Shown in pieces: positions 1 through 7,086 of a stretch of DNA of 17,045 bases. Origin of the DNA: Lachnospiraceae bacterium. Lineage in GTDB: Bacteria; Bacillota; Clostridia; Lachnospirales; Lachnospiraceae. Position numbers and translations under genes: made by a program. Below the pieces are notes generated by a model, which was given only the letters and a program-made list of their open reading frames with translations, made no database searches and had not been told where the DNA came from. The stretch's first letter is position 1; every line of letters begins with the position of its first letter. Where the stretch lies: NCBI GenBank assembly GCA_022798035.1, contig JAAWLS010000013.1, forward strand, positions 1 to 17,045. Direction: 5' to 3'.

Positions 1-9
1 CTTAATTTT

Positions 10-36
10 ACTATAAAATTCTGCACTTTTTATAGT
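10..36. repeat. AT-rich inverted repeat beside a TATAG tandem repeat
   Basis: Nine-base perfect arms (ACTATAAAA at 10-18, TTTTATAGT at 28-36) enclose a 9-base loop. A short tandem repeat of TATAG (three units, about 31-45) follows directly. The element lies just past the 3' end of the minus-strand decarboxylase gene. It has no GC-rich stem, so I do not call it a terminator. Any role is unknown. Confidence 0.4.
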
Positions 37-71
37 ATAGTATAGTTTATAAAAAATTGCAAAAGGAATCG

Positions 72-1532
72 TTACATTTTGACAACTTTAATACGGCTGC
101 CGGCCATATCGCTCAACCCCTCTACAGACAATCCCTGCTTCTGACATTGGGCTATGGTGCCGAGAAGTTTACCTGTCATAATTTCTCCGGGGGCTACCAG
201 AGGAATGCCGGGGGGATAGAGGTAAATATATTCCTGGCTGATATGTCCGGTGGAGGCTTTGAGAGAGAGTATTTCCGTGTGCTGCTCAATGGCCTGAGAG
301 ATAGACATGCCAGGCTTGGGAATCTGGTATATCATATCGGAAGTGAAAAGAGTATGTTCCCGGTCAGGCTCAGGAAGAAAATATTTTCTGTCAATTTCTT
401 CCAGTGCAAAAAGAAGACGCTGAAATCCTGCCTCTGTGTCCATCATGCTGCTCAATGCCGTCACATAATGTCCGGAGGACATTTCCATCTGCAGATGATA
501 TTTTTGCAGTAAAAGGTCATATAGTTCTTTTCCGGTCAGTCCCGTACTGCCAACAGAAATTAAAATTTTGGACATGTCCTGGTCGAAACAAGCGTCCGGA
601 GAACAGGAAAATTTGTTAAAAATCTGAAGATGACTCAGGTCTGCGGTTTTTTTGTAAAAATGGCGCAGCAGTCTGGTAAAGTCATTCATCCGTGTTATCC
701 CTTCTTCTTTCATGAGACGGATGCATTGCTCCATGGAGGCCATCAAAAGATAGGAAGGAGAACTGGTCTGATAAATACCCAGAAAACGTTTCAGCAAATC
801 CAAATCTACACGGCTGGAATTTACATGAAGGAGAGCCGTCTGGGTCAGACAGGGCAGGGATTTGTGAAGGCTCTGTATTACAAGGTCTGCGCCGCAGGCA
901 AGGGCAGAAGATGGAAATTCTTTGGAAAAAGTAAAATGAGCGCCGTGGGCTTCATCTACAATCAGCGGAATATTGCGGGCATGAACGATATCTGCAATCG
1001 CCTGAATATCGGACACAACGCCGTCGTAAGTGGGAGAGGTGATAAAGACACATCCCACCTGAGGAAAGTCATTCAGGGCTTGTTCCACATGAGAAGGGGG
1101 GACAGAACCGGAAATGCCGAATTCCGTCATAAGAGGCAGCAGATAAATAGTCTCTAGCTCCCGCAGATAGGCAGCGTGATAAGCGGCCTTGTGGCTGTTG
1201 CGGGACATCAAAAGAGTGCCCCGTTTGGGGAGGGCGGCGCTGATTGCGCTTAAAATACCGCTGGTGCTTCCATTGATAAGATAGAAAGTCTTTTTGGCAT
1301 TGTAGACTTCTGCGGCCCTTGCCTGTGCTTCCCGTAAAATGCCTTCTGCGTGATGCAGATTGTCAAATCCTTCGATTTCTGTAATGTCAACAGTATAAGG
1401 GTTGGGAAATTCTAAACTGGCACGTTTGTGGCCTGGCATATGGAAGGGATAATAATCACTTTTGGCGTAAGATTGAAGTCTTGTGTCTAAATAGGAAGAT
1501 TTCTGTAAAGTGTAAAATACATTACTAGACAT
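72..1532 (-). CDS. Orn/Lys/Arg decarboxylase family protein (PLP, fold type I)
   Basis: This 486-residue protein belongs to the PLP-dependent ornithine/lysine/arginine decarboxylase group, cytosolic enzymes that make polyamine-type diamines or agmatine. Visible motifs are FHMPGHK (30-36), the cofactor phosphate loop NGSTSG (87-92), DEAHGAH (193-199) with the PLP-pairing Asp and ring-stacking His, and the Schiff-base Lys224 in SLHKSLP. A C-terminal stretch YPPGIPLVAPGE is typical of the family. The length matches the short Firmicute form, which lacks the N-terminal wing domain of the large E. coli enzymes. The ATG is preceded by AAAGGAG at a good distance. The true amino-acid substrate cannot be read from the sequence. 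In related genomes such genes often sit beside nucleotide-kinase or DNA-replication genes, which would lie outside the left edge. Confidence 0.9.
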   Translation of the reverse strand: MSSNVFYTLQKSSYLDTRLQSYAKSDYYPFHMPGHKRASLEFPNPYTVDITEIEGFDNLHHAEGILREAQARAAEVYNAKKTFYLINGSTSGILSAISAALPKRGTLLMSRNSHKAAYHAAYLRELETIYLLPLMTEFGISGSVPPSHVEQALNDFPQVGCVFITSPTYDGVVSDIQAIADIVHARNIPLIVDEAHGAHFTFSKEFPSSALACGADLVIQSLHKSLPCLTQTALLHVNSSRVDLDLLKRFLGIYQTSSPSYLLMASMEQCIRLMKEEGITRMNDFTRLLRHFYKKTADLSHLQIFNKFSCSPDACFDQDMSKILISVGSTGLTGKELYDLLLQKYHLQMEMSSGHYVTALSSMMDTEAGFQRLLFALEEIDRKYFLPEPDREHTLFTSDMIYQIPKPGMSISQAIEQHTEILSLKASTGHISQEYIYLYPPGIPLVAPGEIMTGKLLGTIAQCQKQGLSVEGLSDMAGSRIKVVKM

Positions 1533-1575
1533 AAACGGCTCCTTTAGTATAAAAAATAAAATTGATGATAATTAC

Positions 1576-1604
1576 AGTATACAGGAAAAAGCGTGAAATA
1601 TCTA
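1576..1604 (-). promoter_or_regulatory. Candidate sigma-A promoter of the decarboxylase gene
   Basis: On the minus strand a -10 TATACT (1576-1581) and a -35 TAGATA (1599-1604, four of six consensus bases) are 17 bases apart. The start site would lie about 35-40 bases before the ATG. The -10 is good and the -35 mediocre. Confidence 0.45.
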
Positions 1605-1683
1605 CCGGGATTCGGGTGTTGGAAGGATTTTTGACACACATTAGAAGGCTGCGGCGTTAATCATTTTGAAAGGGGGTTTTTGC

Positions 1684-2184
1684 GTGTCTCTCGATATCAG
1701 TGAACAGTATGACAAAATTTACCGTTACTGTTATTTCAAAGTACAAAATCGCTGTCTGGCGGAAGATTTGACACAGGAAACCTTTCTTCGATACTTTGCT
1801 CAGACTTCCTATATCAATCGGGGCAAACAATTGGCTTACCTCTATACTATTGCCCGGAATCTGTGCATTGATTTTTATCGGAAACCCCAGCCAGAGGAAT
1901 TAAAAGAAGAGACGCTGACCTCTTCTTTTACCTGGGGAGGCCGACGTACAAATGAGAAAGCACTGGAGAATCCCATGGAGCAGATTGACACAGCGATTCA
2001 TCTTCAGATGGCGGTGGAAAAACTTCCGCAGGAAATGCAGGAATTGATATTGCTCCGCTATGTGAATGAACTCTCAGTCAAGGAAATCTGCTGTATCACG
2101 GGATTGTCCAGGAGCAGCGAATATCGAATGGAAAAGGAGGCCTTGCGGCGATTGAAAAAAATGCTACAGGAGGGAGAGATATGA
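1684..2184 (+). CDS. ECF-type RNA polymerase sigma factor (sigma-70 family)
   Basis: This 166-residue protein has the two-domain layout of an extracytoplasmic-function sigma factor. Region 2 lies near residues 5-70 (AEDLTQETFLRYF helix, then YTIARNLCIDFYR). Region 4 lies near 105-160 (LPQEMQELILLRYVNELS followed by the helix-turn-helix GLSRSSEYRMEKEALRRL). I chose the GTG at 1684, because the run GAAAGGGGG at 1668-1675 is then a ribosome binding site 8 bases away; the TTG at 1666 would place that site inside the gene. Its stop overlaps the start of the next gene (ATGA, 2181-2184), so translation is probably coupled. A TTGACA at 1631-1636 lacks a convincing -10, which would fit autoregulation by this sigma factor (inference). 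It probably drives the exporter genes downstream. Confidence 0.88.
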   Translation: MSLDISEQYDKIYRYCYFKVQNRCLAEDLTQETFLRYFAQTSYINRGKQLAYLYTIARNLCIDFYRKPQPEELKEETLTSSFTWGGRRTNEKALENPMEQIDTAIHLQMAVEKLPQEMQELILLRYVNELSVKEICCITGLSRSSEYRMEKEALRRLKKMLQEGEI

Positions 2185-2924
2185 TGAGATTTTCCATGAA
2201 AAAAGAGATGAAACAACTCTATCAGGCGCCGCTTCCGGAAAAGAAGGAAGAGTTTTTGAGAGAATTTCCCTATCCCAGGGCTGGCTGGAGGGAAACCATT
2301 GCAGTTCAATTAAGCTATGTCCGCAAATCTGTGTGGTTCGCGTCTCTGCTGTCGGCAGTTTCTGCTTTGCTTCTGGGGGAAAAACTCCTCTGGGACGGTA
2401 CAGATTATGATTTACTTTGGAGTTTGTCAGCGGTGATGCCGGTGCTGGCAGTGCTGGTGGTGACGGAAGCTTTTCGTTCCGGTACTTATGGAATGGCAGA
2501 GCTGGAGATGGCTGCGAAACACAATTTATCCCAAGTGCTTCTCATAAGGATGGGGGCCATAGGGACAGTGGATTTTTTTCTGATTATCGCAGGAATCCTC
2601 TTTGTTTCCCAGAGCGGAACGGTGGGTATGCTGCGGGCGGCTGTATATCTCTTAGTGCCCTATCTGTGTACTTGTGTGCTGACTCTTCAAATTGAGAAAG
2701 GCAGAAATGGACGGGAAACCACATGGTATTGCGGAGTCTGCGGATGTTCCATATGCGGGGTCAGCATTTTGAGCAGAGGGGTACAGGAAATTATTTACGA
2801 CAGAGGAAAATTTTATCTTTGGATGATTGTCTTTTTTGTGCTGACATTGTTTCTAATCAGGCAGATTTGGCAAATCAGACATAAAATGGAGGAATGGAAA
2901 TGGAACTTGTATTCAACCGAGTGA
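2181..2924 (+). CDS. Polytopic membrane protein, candidate anti-sigma factor or sensor
   Basis: I do not recognise a named family. The 247 residues start with a charged cytoplasmic N-terminus of about 50 residues (Lys/Glu-rich, with EEFLREFPYP near 23-32). About five or six hydrophobic segments follow, near 51-67, 79-96, 119-142, 150-169, possibly 183-197, and 211-227. A conserved-looking stretch GMAELEMAAKHNLSQ (104-118) lies between the second and third. The ATG at 2181 has GGAGGG at 2169-2174 and overlaps the sigma stop by four bases. A small membrane protein translationally coupled behind an ECF sigma gene usually restrains that sigma factor, so an anti-sigma role is my inference; no zinc-finger anti-sigma motif is visible. 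It could instead be an accessory subunit of the ABC exporter that follows. Confidence 0.8.
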   Translation: MMRFSMKKEMKQLYQAPLPEKKEEFLREFPYPRAGWRETIAVQLSYVRKSVWFASLLSAVSALLLGEKLLWDGTDYDLLWSLSAVMPVLAVLVVTEAFRSGTYGMAELEMAAKHNLSQVLLIRMGAIGTVDFFLIIAGILFVSQSGTVGMLRAAVYLLVPYLCTCVLTLQIEKGRNGRETTWYCGVCGCSICGVSILSRGVQEIIYDRGKFYLWMIVFFVLTLFLIRQIWQIRHKMEEWKWNLYSTE

Positions 2925-3781
2925 CGAAACAGTATAAGAACAAAAGAGCAGTAGAGCAGATTTCTATGACACTCACCAAAGGAGTCTATGGACTGCTGGG
3001 AGCGAATGGAGCTGGAAAGACTACGCTGATGCGGATGATGTGCGGCGTGTTAAAACCAGACAGTGGAGAGATTCTCTATGACGGCATAAAAGTGGAAGAA
3101 GAAAAATACCGTGATATTTTGGGATATCTGCCCCAGGAATTTGGGTATTATCCGGATTTTACAGCTATGGACTTTTTGATGTATCTAGCGTCATTGAAAG
3201 GAATTCCCAAAAAACAGGCAAAAGAAAGGTCAGAAAGGCTGTTAAATCTGGTGGGTCTTGAGCAGATGAAGGGACAGAAAATTAAGATTTTTTCCGGCGG
3301 CATGAAACAGAGGCTTGGAATTGCTCAATCGCTGTTAAACGACCCGAAAGTGCTGGTGTTGGATGAACCTACGGCCGGATTAGACCCCAAGGAGCGTGTA
3401 AAATTTCGAAATCTCATATCCAAACTGGGAAGCGACAGGATTGTGATTTTGTCCACTCACATTGTGTCAGATATTGAGCACATTGCTGATGTTATTTTAC
3501 TGATGAAAGATGGGCGGATGATTCATGGAGGCAGTCTGGAGGAAATTGTAAAGGTAATTGAGGGAAATGTCTGGGAGTGCAGGGTGGAGGACCATCTGGT
3601 AGAAAAATTTGTGGAGGATTGTCTGGTGCTGAATATCCGTCAGGAAAAGGGAAAGACCTTTCTGCGCCTGATTTGTAAGAAAAAACCCTTAGAGACAGCA
3701 GTGAATGTGACAGCCGCTTTGGAGGATTTGTATCTCTATTATTTTAACGATAAAGAGGAAATCGGCAGGAAGGAAGAGTGA
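2900..3781 (+). CDS. ABC transporter ATP-binding protein (ABC-2 exporter type)
   Basis: ATPase subunit of an ABC exporter, at the cytoplasmic face. It has all the nucleotide-binding motifs (numbered from the ATG at 2900): Walker A GANGAGKTT (34-42), Q-loop Gln79, signature SGGMKQ (132-137), Walker B VLVLDEPT (151-158) and switch His187 in STHIVSD. A C-terminal extension of about 80 residues is typical of bacitracin- and lantibiotic-resistance-like or YhaQ/CcmA-type subunits. I prefer the ATG at 2900 (293 residues) because GGAGG at 2888-2892 is seven bases away; the ATG at 2894 is only one base from that site. The gene begins inside the end of the preceding membrane-protein gene (25-base overlap), so the two are translationally coupled. 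The partner permease is the next gene. The substrate is unknown. Confidence 0.92.
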   Translation: MELVFNRVTKQYKNKRAVEQISMTLTKGVYGLLGANGAGKTTLMRMMCGVLKPDSGEILYDGIKVEEEKYRDILGYLPQEFGYYPDFTAMDFLMYLASLKGIPKKQAKERSERLLNLVGLEQMKGQKIKIFSGGMKQRLGIAQSLLNDPKVLVLDEPTAGLDPKERVKFRNLISKLGSDRIVILSTHIVSDIEHIADVILLMKDGRMIHGGSLEEIVKVIEGNVWECRVEDHLVEKFVEDCLVLNIRQEKGKTFLRLICKKKPLETAVNVTAALEDLYLYYFNDKEEIGRKEE

Positions 3782-3847
3782 AAGAATTTGTTCATTCTTT
3801 TGCTGACTGACTGCTGGTGCTGAAAAATGCACAGAATGGAGGAAAGC

Positions 3848-4999
3848 ATGAGAGAGTTGATAAAGTATGAATACAAGAAAATTTTTCAGCGGCGTTCTAC
3901 CTGGATTTCCCTGATTGTGGCAGTGATGTGGATATTATTTTCCGGAATCAGCGGAGTACTGGGGGACTATTATGTGGACGGAGAGAAAGCGGGCAGCCGG
4001 CTGAGTAAAGTGAGGAAAGAGCGGGCGGCATTGGAAGAAATGACAGGGCAGAAATTAGATGAAGCATTTTTTAGGGAGGCGGGAAATCAGGGAAGAGAAC
4101 AGGAAAAATACAGTCAGCTGTATGTTTTGTATGCCATGATGGCAGGCCAGATTGGAGAGGTGGAGCTGGAGAAATCGAATGAAATGGATTTTTACGAATA
4201 CCGTAGTCAGATGCTAGAGAAAATCTTTCAAAAGGAAAAGCTGTCTGCGGGGGAAGCGGCATTTCACAGAAAAGAGGGGGAGCAGGTAAAGATACCTTAC
4301 GACTATGGGAATATGCTGGGATTTGACCAGTATTTCCGGATTCAAGGCACCAACGGAGCCATTCTGGCTTTTGTAATTGCAATTTGCCTTGCTCCGATTT
4401 TTTCCCTTGAATACAGCTCCCATATGGATTCTCTGATTCTGTCTTCGCGGTTTGGAAAAAATAAAGTGATACAGGCAAAACTGATAACGGGAATTTCTTT
4501 TTCTCTTTTGTTTACGCTTTTATTGTTTGGCATATTTTTTCTGGAAATCAAAGGAGTGTATGGACTGAGCGGCTGGAATCTTCCGGTGCAGGTAAGCGCC
4601 AGCGGATTTTATCTGAGCATTCCCATCAATCTGCTGGAGATGCTGGTAATTTCCACAGCCTGTTGTTTGGCGGCCTCCTGCATGACGGCGGTGTTTGTCA
4701 TGTTCTGTTCTTCCAGGATGAATACGCCTTTTGGGGTGATTATCATCAGCTTTATCTTTATTTTTCTGCCGGAAATTCTCATTTTGGCTGTGGCAGAGTA
4801 CCGCTCGTTGTTTATGATTGTCAACAGTATGCCCACGTCAATGATGCACGCAAACGGAGTGATGGCGGACCAGCTCTTTGCTGTGGGAAATCATTATTTT
4901 TATTTCTTTCAGTTTGTTCCGGTGGTGTATGTGCTTTTGATACTGCCGCTGACGATGTGGATTCGACGCAGTTTTAGAAATCATCAGATTATATCGTGA
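3848..4999 (+). CDS. ABC-2-type permease with large extracytoplasmic domain
   Basis: Membrane subunit partnering the ATPase just upstream. The 383 residues (from ATG 3848) show TM1 near 18-38, then a hydrophilic, charged domain of about 125 residues (40-165) that should face outwards. Further hydrophobic segments lie near 171-188, 212-233, 259-289, 295-318 and 350-372. This one helix, large loop, five helices plan is common in ABC-2 permeases of Firmicute peptide or antibiotic exporters. GGAGG at 3838-3842 is five bases from the ATG at 3848; the upstream in-frame ATG at 3827 has no ribosome binding site. A 66-base spacer separates it from the ATPase and carries only a short A/T hairpin (3781-3800). 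It is the last gene of the sigma unit and ends 9 bases from the 3' end of the opposing tRNA. The substrate is unknown. Confidence 0.87.
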   Translation: MRELIKYEYKKIFQRRSTWISLIVAVMWILFSGISGVLGDYYVDGEKAGSRLSKVRKERAALEEMTGQKLDEAFFREAGNQGREQEKYSQLYVLYAMMAGQIGEVELEKSNEMDFYEYRSQMLEKIFQKEKLSAGEAAFHRKEGEQVKIPYDYGNMLGFDQYFRIQGTNGAILAFVIAICLAPIFSLEYSSHMDSLILSSRFGKNKVIQAKLITGISFSLLFTLLLFGIFFLEIKGVYGLSGWNLPVQVSASGFYLSIPINLLEMLVISTACCLAASCMTAVFVMFCSSRMNTPFGVIIISFIFIFLPEILILAVAEYRSLFMIVNSMPTSMMHANGVMADQLFAVGNHYFYFFQFVPVVYVLLILPLTMWIRRSFRNHQIIS

Positions 5000-5008
5000 G
5001 ATTCAGAA

Positions 5009-5082
<74 letters not shown>

Positions 5083-5094
5083 CTGTTAGAATCC

Positions 5095-5123
5095 ATTATA
5101 TTCCATAATATTGGAAATGTCAA
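5095..5123 (-). promoter_or_regulatory. Full-consensus promoter of the initiator tRNA
   Basis: On the minus strand a perfect TTGACA (5118-5123) and a perfect TATAAT (5095-5100) are separated by exactly 17 bases. The start site should fall within a few bases of the mature tRNA 5' end at 5082. The spacer itself holds a 5-base inverted repeat (TTCCA 5101-5105, TGGAA 5112-5116). Confidence 0.93.
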
Positions 5124-5127
5124 ATCT

Positions 5128-5156
5128 TTGAGTTTTTCTTTCTTTTTTGGTATGAT
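5128..5156 (+). promoter_or_regulatory. Promoter of the BIG2/amidase-like secreted protein gene
   Basis: TTGAGT (5128-5133) and TATGAT (5151-5156) are 17 bases apart, giving a leader of about 40 bases. Its -35 box is only four bases from the -35 box of the divergent tRNA promoter, so two polymerases could hardly bind both at once. Confidence 0.75.
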
Positions 5157-5204
5157 GTAAAATAGATGATTGTGAAACAACTAAATTGTGAAAGGAGAAA
5201 AACA

Positions 5205-6110
5205 ATGAACAAAATGAAAAAAGGAATCACAATATTTCTTGCTCTTGTAATGGTGGTTACCATGTTTCCGGTGCAGGCACAGGCTGCGTCAGTGAAAATC
5301 AATAAGACAAAGACAGTGATTTATGTGGGAAGCAGGGAGACCTTAAAGATAAAGGGTACTTCCAAACAGGTGAGCTGGAAGAGCTCGGATAAAAGTATTG
5401 CGTCCGTATCTTCCAAAGGAGTGGTGACAGCCAAGAAAGCAGGAACAGCCACCATCACTGCAAAAATTGAGAAGAAATCTTACAAGTGTAAAGTAACAGT
5501 AAAAAAGCCTTATTTAAACAAGACGAAGCTTTCTCTCAATAAAGGGAAAACATATCAGTTGAAAATAACAGGAACAAAGGAAAATTCCTGGAAAAGCAGC
5601 GATACAAAAGTTGCATCGGTATCTGGAAGCGGCAAGATAAAGGCAAAAAAGGCAGGAACAGCCACTATTACCTGCAAGGGAAAAGATAAAAAGACTTATA
5701 AATGCAAAGTGACGGTGAAGGAAAGCTATGAAGACCAGATATATGCAAAGATAATTGCCAAGAAAAAATCTTATCCAGAGGGAATGAAATGGACAAATGA
5801 CAATTACTACGGGTGGAAGGGCGGCATTTATGCCGGAGGATATGGATGTGCCGGTTTTGCATTTATGCTCAGCGATGCCGCGTTTGGAAGTCAGAAAGCG
5901 TCCATGCATAAGGATTTCAATAATCTGCGGGTAGGGGATATCCTCCGGATGGACAAAGACACCCACTCCGTTATTATTCTGGAAGTCAAGAAAGATAAAA
6001 TTGTCGTTGCAGAAGGAAATTATAACAGCAGCGTTCACTGGGGAAGAGAGATATCGCTTTCTGAAGTCCGCAGTACGGGAACGTATGTGATGACAAGATA
6101 TCCGAAATAA
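5205..6110 (+). CDS. Secreted protein: two BIG2 Ig-like domains plus Cys/His amidase-like domain
   Basis: The 301 residues begin with a clear signal peptide (MNKMKKG, a hydrophobic core at 7-22, and an AQA-type cleavage site near 24-28). Two bacterial Ig-like group 2 repeats follow (about 28-100 and 103-172), each with a W(K)SSD...VASVS core and an AKKAGTATIT motif. The C-terminal 120 residues resemble an NlpC/P60- or CHAP-like papain fold: Cys215 in GYGCAGFAF, His254 in DTHSVIIL, and a third polar residue, probably Asn272 in EGNYN. That would make it a cell-wall hydrolase or a related secreted amidase or transglutaminase; this is inference from residue order. AAAGGAG at 5191-5197 sets the ATG at 5205; the ATG at 5166 lacks a site. 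I see no sorting motif, so it is probably released or held by wall binding of the Ig-like part. Confidence 0.85.
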   Translation: MNKMKKGITIFLALVMVVTMFPVQAQAASVKINKTKTVIYVGSRETLKIKGTSKQVSWKSSDKSIASVSSKGVVTAKKAGTATITAKIEKKSYKCKVTVKKPYLNKTKLSLNKGKTYQLKITGTKENSWKSSDTKVASVSGSGKIKAKKAGTATITCKGKDKKTYKCKVTVKESYEDQIYAKIIAKKKSYPEGMKWTNDNYYGWKGGIYAGGYGCAGFAFMLSDAAFGSQKASMHKDFNNLRVGDILRMDKDTHSVIILEVKKDKIVVAEGNYNSSVHWGREISLSEVRSTGTYVMTRYPK

Positions 6111-6120
6111 GATGTTGTTT

Positions 6121-6858
6121 TTAACCATCCAAAAGCCGGCTTAATAGGGCCTCTCTGTGGTTGATAAACATTTCCATCACCTGATAACTTTCCGTGTCCT
6201 CATAGGAGCAGCGCTTGATTTCTTCGGAATCAAAGGAGATAATGTCTGCCTCAGGGATGCCCAGAAGGATGGGTGAGTGAGAGGCAATGATAAACTGAGC
6301 GCCTGCTTCTGCCAGCTTTACAATTTGAAGGAGCAATGTCAGCTGACGCTGAGGAGAGAGGGCTGCTTCCGGCTCATCCATCAGGTAGAGCCCTGCTTCA
6401 TCAAAAGACTGAAAATAGGCGAGAAAACTTTCCCCGTGAGACTGTTCATGCAGAGATTTCCCTCCATAGCGGCTGTAAAAAATTTCTTTTGGAGTGAAAT
6501 CCCTGTAGTCTTCTGCCTTACTGGCTACATTGAAGAAACTTTCCGCCCGGAAAAAATAATTGGATTTTGCCCTCCGGTATCCTTTCGTCAGACGGAGGCT
6601 GTCTTTTAAAGAAGAGACATCGTCAAAGGTGCTGAATCTGTAGTTTAGAGTTCCACCTTCCGGGTTAAATCCATAGGAGGTGGCAATAGCCTCCAGAAGG
6701 GTAGATTTTCCCGTTCCGTTTTCTCCCACAAAAATCGTGATATTCTTTTGAAATTCTAAAAAGTCCATCTGCCGCAGAGCGGTAATCTGATGAAGGTAAG
6801 AATCCTCTTCAACCCGGTTCCAGTCAATCTCAATACTCCTTATAAATTTATCATTCAC
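6121..6858 (-). CDS. AAA/SMC-like ATPase (stand-alone ABC-type ATP-binding protein)
   Basis: The 245-residue cytosolic ATPase has Walker A GENGTGKST (45-53), an ABC-signature-like segment EQSHGESF (138-145), Walker B LYLMDEPEAAL (157-167) and SHSPILL (193-199). This order, with a short insert and no transmembrane region, matches the predicted-ATPase family near COG3910/OLD/RecF-like proteins rather than transporters. The function is unknown; relatives act in DNA repair or phage defence, but nothing here shows which. I chose the GTG at 6858, preceded by GAAAGGA. An upstream ATG at 6987 would add a Phe/Tyr/Cys/His-rich tail and overlap the promoter. The gene ends 10 bases from the convergent BIG2 protein gene, with no terminator between them. 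Confidence 0.82.
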   Translation of the reverse strand: MNDKFIRSIEIDWNRVEEDSYLHQITALRQMDFLEFQKNITIFVGENGTGKSTLLEAIATSYGFNPEGGTLNYRFSTFDDVSSLKDSLRLTKGYRRAKSNYFFRAESFFNVASKAEDYRDFTPKEIFYSRYGGKSLHEQSHGESFLAYFQSFDEAGLYLMDEPEAALSPQRQLTLLLQIVKLAEAGAQFIIASHSPILLGIPEADIISFDSEEIKRCSYEDTESYQVMEMFINHREALLSRLLDG

Positions 6859-6924
6859 GGTAAAACAATCCTTTCTTTCATGAATATTTTTCTGCCGATG
6901 TAATGCACAAAATAGTATGCAGAC

Positions 6925-6953
6925 AGTATAATAGAAATAACAATGAAAATCAA
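6925..6953 (-). promoter_or_regulatory. Promoter of the AAA ATPase gene
   Basis: On the minus strand TTGATT (6948-6953) and TATACT (6925-6930) are 17 bases apart, leaving a leader of about 60 bases before the GTG at 6858. This also supports the GTG start over the ATG at 6987, which would lie upstream of the promoter. Confidence 0.65.
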
Positions 6954-6964
6954 TGAAATGACAG

Positions 6965-6993
6965 TTGTATTTAAGATGGAGAAACATTATAAT
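6965..6993 (+). promoter_or_regulatory. Promoter of the cysteine synthase gene
   Basis: TTGTAT (6965-6970) and a perfect TATAAT (6988-6993) are 17 bases apart. Transcription should start near 7000, giving a leader of about 87 bases. The leader contains a direct repeat TTTAAGAGA (7053-7061 and 7065-7073) just before the ribosome binding site. I see no T-box or S-box. Confidence 0.72.
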
Positions 6994-7086
6994 CTTAAAG
7001 GTAGCAGTAGTCAGCCGAAATAAATTTGGGAAAATTGTGCCTGCACGAATTCTTTAAGAGAGTGTTTAAGAGAAAGGATTGACATT

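Noticed and set aside
57..1157. Plus-strand open frames of 151 and 175 codons
   Set aside because: They are antisense to the decarboxylase gene, whose motifs are unmistakable, and they have no ribosome binding sites or recognisable domains.
3781..3800. Hairpin AAAGAAT/ATTCTTT after the first ABC ATPase gene
   Set aside because: The stem has one G:C pair on each arm, no following T-run, and lies inside an evident operon; not a credible terminator.
5514..6128. Minus-strand open frame of 204 codons
   Set aside because: It is the shadow of the BIG2/amidase-like gene, which has a signal peptide, domains and a ribosome binding site.
6133..6142. Palindrome AAGCCGGCTT at the end of the AAA ATPase gene
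   Set aside because: It is within coding sequence, is only 10 bases long, has no loop and no T-run; probably chance.
7000..7086. Possible T-box or S-box riboswitch in the cysK leader
   Set aside because: The leader is under 90 bases and lacks the conserved T-box sequence and any specifier or SAM-type stem set.
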